A stretch of DNA of 64,000 nt from Haloterrigena turkmenica DSM 5511 (GCF_000025325.1 NC_013743.1:2170001-2234000), one strand, 5' to 3'. Counted from the stretch's first letter, positions 53,119 through 62,027 are shown. Translations and numbers: made by a program. The notes: generated by a model not told the origin, from the letters alone.

Positions 53119-53202
53119 CGATGACTCGAGCGCGACGCGATCGAACACCCACCTACGCACTCGAGAAACTGAGCAACCGAGAGACCGCTGAATCGCCGGC
53201 CG

Positions 53203-54138
53203 CTAGCCGCCGAAGAACCGTTTGATCCGACCGAGCAGGCCCGGCGAGTCGTCGCCGTCCGCATCGTCGTCGCTCGAGTCCTCGTCGGCGCCGACCGACC
53301 CCGCGAGCGGGCCGGCGTCGTCGGGAACGTCGGGCGCCCCGTCGCTTCCGGCCCCGGACGTCGTCGCTGTCTGGGTCGCTTCCAGGTCGTCCATCGAGAG
53401 TTCGATCTCGTCGACGTCGGGCGTGGACTCGCGCCCCTCGCCCGCCTCGGCGGCCCGGACGTCCGCTCCGGTGACGGCGCCGTCCTCGATGCGGGCGGCC
53501 AGTTCCTCGAGGGAGGCGTCGTCGTCCGAGAGATCCTCGAGCGACGTCGCGGCGGAGTCGATCGACGACTCGTCGGCGCTGCTCCCGGACGTGCTCGCGG
53601 AGTCCGTCGTGCTCGCAGCGTCGCTCACGTCGGCGGACGCAGCCGTCTCGGTCGACTCGATCGTGTCCGTCAATTCCGCCGCCGCATCGACCTCGACGTC
53701 GTCGGGCTCTCGCTCGTCGGTCGATGGGATCTCGTCCTCGTCGAACGCGGCCGTGACGTCGCCGTCCGTCTGGGTCGTCCCGTCCGTCGCTGCGGCTGTG
53801 GCGTCGTCCGCTCCGACCGTTCCATCGGCCGGTTCGCTCACCGCCGCAGCCGTCGGTTCATCAGCCGCCGTCCCGGCGTCGTCCGGCTCGGATTCGTACC
53901 CCGCACCCGTTGGCTCGTCCCCAGCTGTCGCGCCCTCGTCCGCGTCCGCGTTCGCCGATCCGGCTTTCGTCGCGTCGAGCGAGTCGAGGATGTCGTCGAC
54001 GCTCTGATCGGAGACGACTCGCTGCGGGCCGCCGCCCGGCTCGAGGCTCCCGCTCGAGGCGCCGGCGTCGTCGACCGACTCGCTCGAGTCGGACGCCGAA
54101 TCGGCCGCGGAGGGTTGGTTCGAAGACTCGTCGCTCAT
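53203..54138 (-). CDS. Disordered acidic protein with short amphipathic C-terminus
   Basis: The 311-residue protein is almost wholly Asp/Ser/Ala/Thr-rich and low in complexity. Only a few ordered islands can be seen: SVDDILDSLDAT near residue 45, LEELAARIEDGAVTGADVRAAEAG at about 210-235, and IELSMDDLEA near 245. The end, GLLGRIKRFFGG, is a basic amphipathic segment that could dock on a membrane or partner. No enzymatic function is credible. Its DNA is repetitive in GTCGTC/GACGTC, which gives long antisense frames. It reads like a flexible linker or phase-separating protein of haloarchaea. Confidence 0.65.
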   Translation of the reverse strand: MSDESSNQPSAADSASDSSESVDDAGASSGSLEPGGGPQRVVSDQSVDDILDSLDATKAGSANADADEGATAGDEPTGAGYESEPDDAGTAADEPTAAAVSEPADGTVGADDATAAATDGTTQTDGDVTAAFDEDEIPSTDEREPDDVEVDAAAELTDTIESTETAASADVSDAASTTDSASTSGSSADESSIDSAATSLEDLSDDDASLEELAARIEDGAVTGADVRAAEAGEGRESTPDVDEIELSMDDLEATQTATTSGAGSDGAPDVPDDAGPLAGSVGADEDSSDDDADGDDSPGLLGRIKRFFGG

Positions 54139-54223
54139 TGTGGAGGTCTGGCCGTGCCGAGACCATAATCTTTCCCCCCTGCGGTCGATTCGGCGTCCGG
54201 ATCCGGCGCCGGCGTCCGAGTCG

Positions 54224-55006
54224 TCACTCGGCCAGCGGCGGCTCCGAGAGGACGACGTTGAGCACCGCGCCGAAGAGAATGAGCATGCCGGCGAAGTAGA
54301 GCCAGGTGACGAACAGCAGGACGACGCCGACGGCGCCGTAGGCCTGGTACTGGCCGGCGTTGGCCGCGTACAGTTGAAAGCCGGCCTGCAGAACCGTCCA
54401 GCCGATCGCGGCGACGGCGGCGCCAGGGAGCACGTCGGTGAACTCGACGGGGATCGGCGGCAACACGTAGTAGATCGGGAGAAACACGAGGACGAGTCCG
54501 GTCAGCAGGGTCAACCAGCTCAGCACGCCGGCGAAGGGAAGCACTTCGGCGGCGAAGCCGACGATCGTTCCGATCACGATCATCAGGGCTGTCGCGCCCG
54601 CGCCCGCGACGATCACGACGAGTCCGTCCCTGAGCTGGTCGACCAGCGACTCCTCGGCGACCTCGTCGTAGACCTTGTCGAAGGCGAGGCTGAGCCCGCG
54701 GAAGACCTTCAGCGCACCCCAGGCGGCGACGGCGAGCGCGACGACCGTCGCCTCCGCGCGACCGGATTCGGTCGTCAACGCGTCGGTGACCAGTTCCTCG
54801 CCCGCCGCCGGGAGGAAGTCGCCGGCGACCGTGATCAACCGCTGGGCGGCGTCCTCGCCGCCGAGCAGCGACCCGACGACGAGCGCGAGCAACACCAGCG
54901 GGATCAGCGAGACGAACGCGTAGTACGCGAAGGCGGCCGCGAGAAAGGAAATGTCGCGGTCGCTCGCCGTTCGATAGACTGCAGTGAGCGTCTCTCGAGC
55001 GTCCAT
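54224..55006 (-). CDS. YihY/BrkB family membrane protein
   Basis: The 260-residue protein has six hydrophobic segments and the family features: FLAAAFAYYAFVSLIPLVLLALVVG near the N-terminus, ALKVFRGLSLAFDKVYDEV, and LTLLTGLVLVFLPIYYVLP. The YAF...SL.P motif marks the YihY/BrkB family, often misnamed ribonuclease BN. The true role is unknown; membrane transport or virulence-factor-like roles are proposed in bacteria. It is upstream of, and on the same strand as, the disordered-protein gene, with an 85-nt gap. Confidence 0.9.
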   Translation of the reverse strand: MDARETLTAVYRTASDRDISFLAAAFAYYAFVSLIPLVLLALVVGSLLGGEDAAQRLITVAGDFLPAAGEELVTDALTTESGRAEATVVALAVAAWGALKVFRGLSLAFDKVYDEVAEESLVDQLRDGLVVIVAGAGATALMIVIGTIVGFAAEVLPFAGVLSWLTLLTGLVLVFLPIYYVLPPIPVEFTDVLPGAAVAAIGWTVLQAGFQLYAANAGQYQAYGAVGVVLLFVTWLYFAGMLILFGAVLNVVLSEPPLAE

Positions 55007-55134
55007 ACCGGGACGAGAACGGCCACGGGTAAATGGCTATCAATCCTCCGTAGTTTCAGAATCGCTGTTCGGTTCGCCGAATGATAGGTCGACCCGCACG
55101 CGTTCCGCTCCGGTCGCGACCCGCCCCCCGGCCG

Positions 55135-55902
55135 TCACCGCTCGCGACAGAAGTTGTGCGACGCGTAGACCGCGCCGTCGTCGTCGATGTAGACGCCGAC
55201 GCCGCCGCGATCCCAGTCGGGCGTCCCCTGCTCGAGGATCGCGCGTCGGTGGTCGGTGGAGTTCATCCACTGGTTGACCAGCCCTTCGGCGAGGCCCTCC
55301 GCGGTCCGGTAGCGGACGGTCTCGTCGGCGGCCGAGTTGTCGACCGGACGATCGACCCACGTCAGGGCGATGTTCTCGCCGTAGCCCCGACAGTAGTTGT
55401 CGACGTCCTGGAACCGATCCATCGGCGCCTCGCCGTCGGGATTGATGTGGGCGAAGTACTCCCGCTGGGCCATGTCGTAGCTGTGGGCGCGGCCGACGGA
55501 GGCGATCGTTCCGTCCCACTCCAGGGGCTCGATGCCGTGTTCGGCCCGGCGATCGTTGACCTCGGCGTGGACGAAGTCCTCGACGGTCGCCGAGTCGACG
55601 GTCTCGACGTCGGTCTCGTAGCTCGAGTTGCCGGGGTCGTCGGGATCGGTGACGTCAGGGTTGCGCTCGCCCGCCGGCGGCGGGTCCGAACTCGGCGTCA
55701 CGTCGCTGCCGATACCGCCGGGGCCCTCGAAATCGTCCGTGTCGACGCTCTCGAGGACCGCCGGGGCGAGGACGGCGGTTCCGAAGGCGAGGGCGCCGAT
55801 CAGGGCGACGGCGACGAGCAAGCGGAGAAGCGATCGCAGAACGGCCCTGTCGTCGGAATCGGCACGATCGGATCCGGTGGTCGACCGGGACCGGGGACAC
55901 AT
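55135..55902 (-). CDS. CAP-domain (SCP/PR1) protein with N-terminal membrane anchor
   Basis: The 255-residue protein has a membrane segment at ~24-44 (LRSLLRLLVAVALIGALAF), a Pro/Asp-rich linker, and then a CAP domain. The CAP tetrad is seen as His in GRAHSYDMAQREYFAHINP, Glu in GYGENIAL, and the His in WMNSTDHRRAILEQGTPDWD. The end VGVYIDDDGAVYASHNF is the CAP strand pair. Members are secreted or surface-anchored in archaea and may bind lipids or cations. The predicted topology places the domain outside the cell. Confidence 0.88.
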   Translation of the reverse strand: MCPRSRSTTGSDRADSDDRAVLRSLLRLLVAVALIGALAFGTAVLAPAVLESVDTDDFEGPGGIGSDVTPSSDPPPAGERNPDVTDPDDPGNSSYETDVETVDSATVEDFVHAEVNDRRAEHGIEPLEWDGTIASVGRAHSYDMAQREYFAHINPDGEAPMDRFQDVDNYCRGYGENIALTWVDRPVDNSAADETVRYRTAEGLAEGLVNQWMNSTDHRRAILEQGTPDWDRGGVGVYIDDDGAVYASHNFCRER

Positions 55903-56084
55903 CGTCTGAAACGACTAGATCACGGGATAAGTGTCCCCTGATCGGTTGCAGCCGCTGATACATTTCTCGGGGAGAGACTGTCTCTATCTCGTACTGTTTT
56001 CAAAAGCACCACGTCTCGAGCAGCACGTTCACCGACGACGAATCGAACCGGACGTCCGACTGACACCCGGTCGCGCGACGGCCG

Positions 56085-56399
56085 TCAGTTCCCGTTCCGT
56101 GGCTCGCCGAAGATCGTCTCGTGGATGCCGATCACGAGGCCGGGGACGACCGCCATGAAGAGGTGTTCCTCGAGCGGGATGCCGGCGATATCGATTCCGG
56201 TTCGGAGTTTGATGTCGAAGACGCCGACGGCGAGCGTGTAGCGGTCCCAGAGGTAGGCGATCGGGTACAGCGCGAGGATCGTGACGCCGGCTTTCCGGAG
56301 CGCGTTCGCCCGTCGGAGGAGGACGGCGGCGACGGCCCCCCAGAACAGTTCCGTCGCGAGGTAGGTGTATCGGCCGAAAACGCTGATATCGGGCACCAT
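56085..56399 (-). CDS. Single-module lycopene cyclase domain protein (CrtYc/d-like)
   Basis: The 104-residue protein has three hydrophobic segments, with GIDIAGIPLEEHLFMAVVPGLVIG in the last third. PxEExxF is the signature of heterodimeric-type lycopene cyclases, here as PLEEHLF. Known haloarchaeal cyclases fuse two such modules into ~220+ residues, while bacterial CrtYc and CrtYd are separate subunits of about this length. The protein is therefore either half of a heterodimer or a relative with another role. It is divergent from the CBS gene (105 nt). No other carotenoid gene lies nearby. Confidence 0.8.
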   Translation of the reverse strand: MVPDISVFGRYTYLATELFWGAVAAVLLRRANALRKAGVTILALYPIAYLWDRYTLAVGVFDIKLRTGIDIAGIPLEEHLFMAVVPGLVIGIHETIFGEPRNGN

Positions 56400-56503
56400 A
56401 CGGGCGATACAACGGCGAGGGCCAAAACGGTCACCCCTGCGCCCACCCGGCTAAAACGTGCGGTATGTTCAAAAGCCCGGCGGCAGTATATTCTCCCAGA
56501 AGG

Positions 56504-57661
56504 ATGAATATCGCTGATATCGCCACCACGGAGTTCATCGAGGTCGACGTCGGGACGCGAATGGGGAAAGTCCGATCCATGTTCGAGGACGGCAACCCCA
56601 AGGGAATCATCGTCACTGACGACGGGGAGTACGAGGGCGTCATCAGCGAGCGGGAGGTCCTCCAGTCCCACGTCGAAGACGACGCCAAGGTGGCGGCGCT
56701 CATGAAACCCAGTCGGAACGCGCCGGCCCCGCAGGTCGACCGCAACGAGGACGTCCGGGAGACGGCCCGCGTGCTCGTCGAGAGCAACGCGAAGGTCGCC
56801 CCGGTCTTCGAGAACGGCGATCTCTGGGGCGTCATCACCGATGACGCCATCCTCGAGGCGGTCCTCGAGAACCTCGATACGCTCACCGTCGAGGACATCT
56901 ACACGGCCGAGCCGGTCACCCTCAAGGAGGACGACGGGATCGGGCGGGCGATCAACCAGCTGCGCGAACACGGTATCTCCCGACTGCCCGTGCTCAACGA
57001 GAACGGCTACCTCTCGGGCGTCGTGACGACCCACGACATCGCCGACTTCGTCATCCGCGAGAACCACACGACGACGACCGGCGACCGGGTCGGCGACACC
57101 CAGCGCCTGCTCGACGTCCCCGTCTACGACATCATGGCCAGTCCCGTCGAGACGACGACGCTCGACACCACCGCCCAGGAGGCCGTCGAGACGATGCTCG
57201 AGAAGGACTACGCGGGTCTGATCGTCACCCCCGAAGACGACGACCGGATGGTCATCGGCGTCATCACCAAGACCGACGTCCTGCGCGCGCTGACGTTCAC
57301 CGAGGAACAGCGCATGGACGTCCAGATCACCAACATCTCGATGCTCGACACCATCACCCGGGAAGGGATCGTCGAGAACATCGAGGACGTCGTCGACAAG
57401 TACCAGGACATGCAGGTCCAGCACGCCCACGTCCGGTTCAAGGAACACCAGGAGAAGCTCCGCGGGACGCCGCTGGTCCACTGCCAGATCCGCCTGCGAA
57501 CCAACAAGGGACAGATCGCCGGCACCGGCGAAGGCTACGGCTCCGAGAACGCCTTCCGCGTCGCCATCGACAAACTCGAGCGCAACGTCTTAGAGGTCAA
57601 GGGCGTCACCAGCGACGAGGAGTACCGCGGCCAGCTGCTCCGGAAGCTCAACGAGCTCTAG
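56504..57661 (+). CDS. Four-CBS-domain protein with HPF/RaiA-like C-terminal domain
   Basis: The 385-residue protein has four CBS domains in two pairs: about 1-62 (NPKGIIVTDDGEYEGVISE), 64-125 (VAPVFENGDLWGVITDD), 130-185 (GISRLPVLNENGYLSGVVTTHDI) and 205-265 (GLIVTPEDDDRMVIGVITKTDV). Such modules bind AMP/ATP-type ligands. Residues ~295-375, including LVHCQIRLRTNKGQIAGTGE and AFRVAIDKLERNVLE, read like the beta-alpha-beta-beta-beta-alpha fold of ribosome hibernation factors. The combination would sense adenylates and act on ribosomes. The ATG at 56504 fits the family start. This assignment of the tail is by fold pattern only. Confidence 0.8.
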   Translation: MNIADIATTEFIEVDVGTRMGKVRSMFEDGNPKGIIVTDDGEYEGVISEREVLQSHVEDDAKVAALMKPSRNAPAPQVDRNEDVRETARVLVESNAKVAPVFENGDLWGVITDDAILEAVLENLDTLTVEDIYTAEPVTLKEDDGIGRAINQLREHGISRLPVLNENGYLSGVVTTHDIADFVIRENHTTTTGDRVGDTQRLLDVPVYDIMASPVETTTLDTTAQEAVETMLEKDYAGLIVTPEDDDRMVIGVITKTDVLRALTFTEEQRMDVQITNISMLDTITREGIVENIEDVVDKYQDMQVQHAHVRFKEHQEKLRGTPLVHCQIRLRTNKGQIAGTGEGYGSENAFRVAIDKLERNVLEVKGVTSDEEYRGQLLRKLNEL

Positions 57662-57685
57662 AGCGGGTTCGCAGTCGACTCCCGC

Positions 57686-59926
57686 TCACGAAAGCGTCTC
57701 CTCCGCAACCTCCAGAGCGACCGTTTTTCGCACGTCTCGCGCCGAGCGAGCCAGTTCGATCGGATAGGTGTCTGAATCGATCACCCAGCCGTCGGCAGCG
57801 TCGTACCGTCCGAGCGCCCGATCCGCGAGGTCGATGTCGACCGTCCGCATCTCACCGGCGGGGACGGCGATCGACTCGAAGCCGGCGAGTTCTCGAGTCG
57901 GCCGCTCGATCGCGGCCGACTCGGGGGGCCGGACGTACGCCTGCACCACCTCGCGCCCGTCCCGATCGGCGACGTTCTCGACGGTGAGGCGGACCGTCCG
58001 GTCGTCGACGACCGACGCGTCGCGGTACGCGAAGTCGGCGTAGGAGTGTCCGTGACCGAACGGGTAGGTCGGCTCTGTGTCGACCGATTTTCGGTCGAAG
58101 TGGCGGTAGCCGACGAACAGTCCCTCCTCGTAGTGCGCTTCGTCGTTGATCCCGGGGTATCGGTGCTCATCGGCCGTCGGGTACGTCCCTTCCGGGGCGA
58201 ACGTGACCGGCAGGCGACCGGACGGATCGCGGTCGCCGTACAGCACCGACGCGACCGCCGCGCCGTCAGCCTGTCCGGGATACCAGGCCTCGAGGACGGC
58301 GTCGACCGCCTCGCGCCACGGGAGTTCGACGGGGCCGCTCGACCGGACCACGACGACCGTCTCCGCGGCCGCGTCGGCAACTGCCTCGACGAGTTCGTCC
58401 TGTCGGCCGGGCAACCGCAGCGAGTCCCGGTCCTTCCCCTCGGTCGTCCGGTCGCGGACGAAGACGACCGCGACGTCGGCATCGCCGGCGGCCCGGACCG
58501 CGGCGTCGATAGCGGGCTCGTCGGCGTCGATGCCGACCCTCGCGTCCGCGGCCGGCTCGTCGCTCTCCTCGCTCTCGACGAACGGCAGCGCGTCGAACAG
58601 CGAGAGATCCGGAATCGGCTCGCAGCCGCGGGCGACCGTCACCGCGCCGTCGGCCCGCGACTCCAGCCCCGCCGCGGGACTCGTCGACCGAAACGGCGTC
58701 GTCTCCGAGGAGCCGCCGCCCCCGAGTTTCGCCTCGTGGACGTTCGGACCGACGACGGCGACGTCGGCCTCGTCCTCGAGCGGGAGAACGCCGTCGTTCT
58801 CGAGCAGGACGGTCCCCCGGACGGCGATCCGCTCGGCGAGGTCGCGGTGGGCGGGCGTATCGATGGCTCCGGCCCCGTCATCGTCGTCGCCGTCACTTCG
58901 AGCGTCGTCAGCACCTCGATCGCCGTCGTCGGCACTCTCGAGGCGGCCGATCCGCTCGAGTTGTCCGAGAATCCGCCGAACCATGTCGTCCAGCCGCTCG
59001 GCCGGCACCTCGCCGGCGTCGATCGCGTCGGCCAGCGGGTCGCCGAACAGGTCGCCCTTCGTTCCGTCGGGGAGCCCGCCCATGATCTCGGTGGCCTCGC
59101 CCTCGAGGTCGGCCGCGTCGAACGAGCCGTCCTCCTTGTCCCCATCGCCGTCGCCACCGAACCCGCCGTCGATCGCGACCCCGGGCATCTCGAGATCCAG
59201 CCCCGCGTTCGCGGCGCCGACGGTGCTCTCGGTGCCGTACCAGTCGGAGACGACGTAGCCGTCGAACCCCCACTCGCCTTTGAGCACGTCACCGACGAGG
59301 CGGTCGTGGTCGCTCATGTACGTTCCGTTGACACGGTTGTAAGCGGTCATCACGGAGCCGGCGCCGGCCTCGACGGCCGCCCAGAACGGCCGCAGATACA
59401 GCTTCCGGAGCGTACGTTCGTCGACCTCGCTGCTGACCCGGACGCGGTCGGTCTCCTGGTTGTTCGCGACGTAGTGTTTGACCGTCGCGACGACGTCCTC
59501 GTCCTGGATCCCGTCGACCGCTCCCGCCGCCGTCTCGGCGGCCAGCAGCGGCTCTTCCGAGTAGTACTCGAAGTTCCGCCCGCAGTGAGGGACCCGGATC
59601 AGGTTCGCGCCGGGCGCGAGCAGCGCGTCCTGCTCGAGCGCCCGCGCCTCGCGGGCCATCGCCGCACCCTTCTCGCGCGCGAGGTCGGGATCGAACGTCG
59701 CCGCGACGGCGATCGACGCCGGGAACGCCGTCGCCCGCTCTCCCTCGGCGCGAATCCCGAGCGGGCCGTCGACCAGCCGGAAGGGCGGAACGTCGAGTCG
59801 CTCGACGCCGGGCAGGTAGCCCGTCGCCGTCCCCGCGGGATCGCTGCGGCCGCTGACGAGACGCAGTTTCTCCTCCCGGGTCATCGATGCGAGTCGCTCC
59901 GCGACGCGTTCGGAGCCGCCGTTCAT
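57686..59926 (-). CDS. Glycoside hydrolase family 3 beta-glucosidase
   Basis: The 746-residue protein has the GH3 N-terminal barrel, with LAPGANLIRVPHCGRNFEYYSEEP, ATVKHYVANNQ (conserved KH) and GYVVSDWYGT holding the nucleophile Asp228. The alpha/beta sandwich domain includes VAVVGPNVHEAKLGGGGS, and the C-terminal fibronectin-III-like domain begins near 640 (VRLTVENVADRDGREVVQAYVRPP). No signal peptide is seen, so it is probably cytoplasmic and acts on imported oligosaccharides. Aspartate-rich inserts around 255-275 and 330-350 are typical halophile expansions. It faces the CBS gene with a 24-nt gap. Confidence 0.94.
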   Translation of the reverse strand: MNGGSERVAERLASMTREEKLRLVSGRSDPAGTATGYLPGVERLDVPPFRLVDGPLGIRAEGERATAFPASIAVAATFDPDLAREKGAAMAREARALEQDALLAPGANLIRVPHCGRNFEYYSEEPLLAAETAAGAVDGIQDEDVVATVKHYVANNQETDRVRVSSEVDERTLRKLYLRPFWAAVEAGAGSVMTAYNRVNGTYMSDHDRLVGDVLKGEWGFDGYVVSDWYGTESTVGAANAGLDLEMPGVAIDGGFGGDGDGDKEDGSFDAADLEGEATEIMGGLPDGTKGDLFGDPLADAIDAGEVPAERLDDMVRRILGQLERIGRLESADDGDRGADDARSDGDDDDGAGAIDTPAHRDLAERIAVRGTVLLENDGVLPLEDEADVAVVGPNVHEAKLGGGGSSETTPFRSTSPAAGLESRADGAVTVARGCEPIPDLSLFDALPFVESEESDEPAADARVGIDADEPAIDAAVRAAGDADVAVVFVRDRTTEGKDRDSLRLPGRQDELVEAVADAAAETVVVVRSSGPVELPWREAVDAVLEAWYPGQADGAAVASVLYGDRDPSGRLPVTFAPEGTYPTADEHRYPGINDEAHYEEGLFVGYRHFDRKSVDTEPTYPFGHGHSYADFAYRDASVVDDRTVRLTVENVADRDGREVVQAYVRPPESAAIERPTRELAGFESIAVPAGEMRTVDIDLADRALGRYDAADGWVIDSDTYPIELARSARDVRKTVALEVAEETLS

Positions 59927-59992
59927 GTCACCAACTGGGTGCGTCCGCCCGGTAACTGTTCGGGAGGCGGCTATCGCGATCGAAAATTCGAA

Positions 59993-60700
59993 TTAATGAT
60001 GCATCGACTCGTCCCCGCCTTCGAGTCCCCGATCCGTGATCCGGAACTGGACGGACTCGCCGACCGCCTTCGAGCGGTGTTTCTCCAGCGTCGCCCGTCG
60101 GTTCCCGCCGCGAAAGCGCTCGAGACGGAGGACGACGCCGGTCCAGTGCTCCAGGGTGTTCCCGCCGAGCGCGCGCGTTCGGTCGGCGTCGGGATCGGCG
60201 AAGACCTGGTTCGTCAGGACGACCGCGAGGTCGTGTTTGCGGGCCAGCGAGAGGAGGTGGGTCACCTGTCGGGCGACGCTTCGCAGCGCCTCGCCGCCGT
60301 CGCTCTCGCCGGTGCGCTCTAAGCGGTAGAAGCCGGTCGCGCTGTCGAGAACGATCAGGTCCGCGCGTTCGGCGAACTCCTCGGTGTCCCGGACGGCCTC
60401 GGACTGTTCCTCGAAGTCGACGGCGTCCTCGATGACGATCCGCGAGGCGACGGCCTCGACGTCTTCGTCGTCGACCCGGGCCGAGAGCAGTTGCTGGAAG
60501 CGGTCGACCGAGACGCCCTCGGTGTCGACGTAGACCGCGGTCCCGCCGGCGACGGCCGTCTCGACGGCCGCCGACAGCGCGAGGTTGGTCTTCCCCGCCG
60601 CGGGCGGGCCGTACACCTGCGTGACGGTTCCGCGTTCGAACCCCCCGCCGAGTAACTCGTCGACCGGACCACAGCCGGTCGGTATCGCCTCGTCGTTCAC
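59993..60700 (-). CDS. radB: DNA repair and recombination protein RadB
   Basis: The 235-residue protein is a RecA-fold ATPase without the N-terminal helix-hairpin-helix domain of RadA. Walker A is intact (VYGPPAAGKTN, residues ~29-37) and Walker B is LIVLDSATGFYR. The LARKHDLAVVLTNQVF segment is the sensor 2-like strand of Rad51 relatives, and GNTLEHWTGVVLRLERF ends the core. RadB is the archaeal Rad51 paralogue that aids RadA loading in recombination repair. It lies 66 nt upstream of the GH3 gene, with no functional link expected. Confidence 0.95.
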   Translation of the reverse strand: MNDEAIPTGCGPVDELLGGGFERGTVTQVYGPPAAGKTNLALSAAVETAVAGGTAVYVDTEGVSVDRFQQLLSARVDDEDVEAVASRIVIEDAVDFEEQSEAVRDTEEFAERADLIVLDSATGFYRLERTGESDGGEALRSVARQVTHLLSLARKHDLAVVLTNQVFADPDADRTRALGGNTLEHWTGVVLRLERFRGGNRRATLEKHRSKAVGESVQFRITDRGLEGGDESMHH

Positions 60701-60889
60701 GGTTCGAGTTGGCAGGTGGCCCGCAAAAAGCCCCCGGAACGGGCCGGTGAGCGAACGGAGATTTGCAGGTGGACTCGAGCGGACGTGAGACGATCCCGAT
60801 CGCCGATTCGCGACGGAGGATCGAACGGACGCTTCGGCGGGACCGGTACGCGTTCGCTATCGGACGCGAGAGCGCTCGCGAGAAGACGA

Positions 60890-61051
60890 TCAATCGTTCA
60901 GCCGAGCGGGTGAACGACCGATGCCGGTGGTTCCGACGCGACCACAGTTAGGGCAGTTATAGTACGTTTCGGGCCCTCGGTGTGCCGTTTCGCTCCGCTT
61001 GATTTCAGCGGATCCGCAGAAGGGACAGTAGCTGATATCGCTGACAGTCAT
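60890..61051 (-). CDS. 53-residue zinc-ribbon protein
   Basis: The protein starts MTVSDISYCPFCGSAEIKRS and has ETYYNCPNCGRVGTT. The two CPxC pairs, about 24 residues apart, form a classical zinc ribbon. The short C-terminal tail is basic. The gene opens with ATG at 61049-61051 and closes with TGA. Haloarchaea encode many such CPxCG proteins; most are small adaptors or regulators without known partners. It is divergent from the RNase H-fold gene at 61185, with a 133-nt gap. Confidence 0.8.
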   Translation of the reverse strand: MTVSDISYCPFCGSAEIKRSETAHRGPETYYNCPNCGRVGTTGIGRSPARLND

Positions 61052-61152
61052 CTGTAGTGGAAAATCGTCGAGCCGGGGTATATACGTTGAGACGATATCG
61101 AGCGATGAGCCGCGGAGGGGCGCGTCAAACGACGGTGTGAGCAGTTGCTGTA

Positions 61153-61160
61153 CGTTTATT
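61153..61160 (+). promoter_or_regulatory. TATA-like box for the RNase H-fold gene
   Basis: CGTTTATT is centred about 28 nt before the GTG at 61185, supporting a GTG-initiated leaderless mRNA. Confidence 0.55.
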
Positions 61161-61184
61161 CCTCCGGAAGACGAACCTCGAGCC

Positions 61185-62027
61185 GTGATCGTCGTCGCCA
61201 CGTCAGATTTCGAGGTGTACCACGGTGTCGTCAACGAGCTCCGAGAGCGCGGAACCGAGTTTACGACCGTCGAACCCGACGCGGAGCTCCCGGAGCAGAC
61301 TGCAGTGGTTGTCACCGGCGCCGACCACGCCGACGACTTCGCGACCGTGACGACCGTCGTCGCCGACCCGGATCATCCGCGACGCGCCGTCGACCAGGCC
61401 CTGACCGCGGTCCGAGGAAACGGCGGTCGAACCATCATCGGCGTCGATCCGGGTCGGAAACCCGGCGTCGCCGTCCTCGCTGGCGAGATGGTCGTCGCCG
61501 CCTTTCAGGTGCCCCTCTCGGACGCCGTCGACGTCATCCAACGCGAGGCCGACGAAGCCACCGCACCGGTCGTCCGGATCGGCGACGGCTCCCGCCTCGA
61601 GAGCGCCAAACTCGTCAACGATCTCGAGAACGTGACGGTCGAACTCGTCGACGAGACGGGGACGACGCCCTACCTGGGAACCGGCTCGCGCGGGATGGGC
61701 GACGTCCTCGCGGCGGTCAATATCGCTCGCCTCGAGGGGGAGGTCGTCGACTCGCGAGATATCGAACCGACCACCGGCGAGCTACAGGTGATCAAGGATC
61801 GCTCGCGCGAGCAAAGCGAGAAGAACCGAGCGATCGACGAGGTGCTGGCCCGACGGGTCGCGGCCGGCGAGTTGACGATCGACGAGGCGCTCTCGGAGCA
61901 CCGCACCGATGCCGAGAGTGACGACACCGGCAACCAGACGGACGACACTAGCGACGAGAAGAACGACACTGGCGACGACGCGACGGCGCAGCCGTCGGAT
62001 ACGGACGTAGACGTGGATCGGGAGTAA
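61185..62027 (+). CDS. Predicted RNase H-fold (RuvC/YqgF-like) protein
   Basis: The 280-residue protein starts at GTG. After a Rossmann-like N-terminal part (1-80) comes TIIGVDPGRKPGVAVLAG, the first strand of RNase H-fold nucleases of the RuvC/YqgF type, with Asp in VDPG. A second acidic pair lies in ELVDETGTTPYLG, and a third acid in RGMGDVLAAVNIARLEG. This order resembles YqgF and RuvC active sites. The C-terminal ~75 residues are an acidic disordered tail. A nuclease or nucleic-acid-processing role is inferred; the substrate is unknown. Confidence 0.75.
   Translation: MIVVATSDFEVYHGVVNELRERGTEFTTVEPDAELPEQTAVVVTGADHADDFATVTTVVADPDHPRRAVDQALTAVRGNGGRTIIGVDPGRKPGVAVLAGEMVVAAFQVPLSDAVDVIQREADEATAPVVRIGDGSRLESAKLVNDLENVTVELVDETGTTPYLGTGSRGMGDVLAAVNIARLEGEVVDSRDIEPTTGELQVIKDRSREQSEKNRAIDEVLARRVAAGELTIDEALSEHRTDAESDDTGNQTDDTSDEKNDTGDDATAQPSDTDVDVDRE

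Noticed and set aside
53222-54007. Plus-strand Ser/Ala-rich frame of 261 codons opposite the disordered acidic protein
   Set aside because: It is the complement of GTCGTC/GACGTC-type low-complexity codons. The minus frame has a regular start and a defined C-terminal amphipathic end.
58046-60322. Plus-strand frame of 758 codons opposite the GH3 and RadB genes
   Set aside because: It spans two unrelated, well-supported minus-strand genes and the gap between them. It is an antisense artefact of GC-rich codon use.
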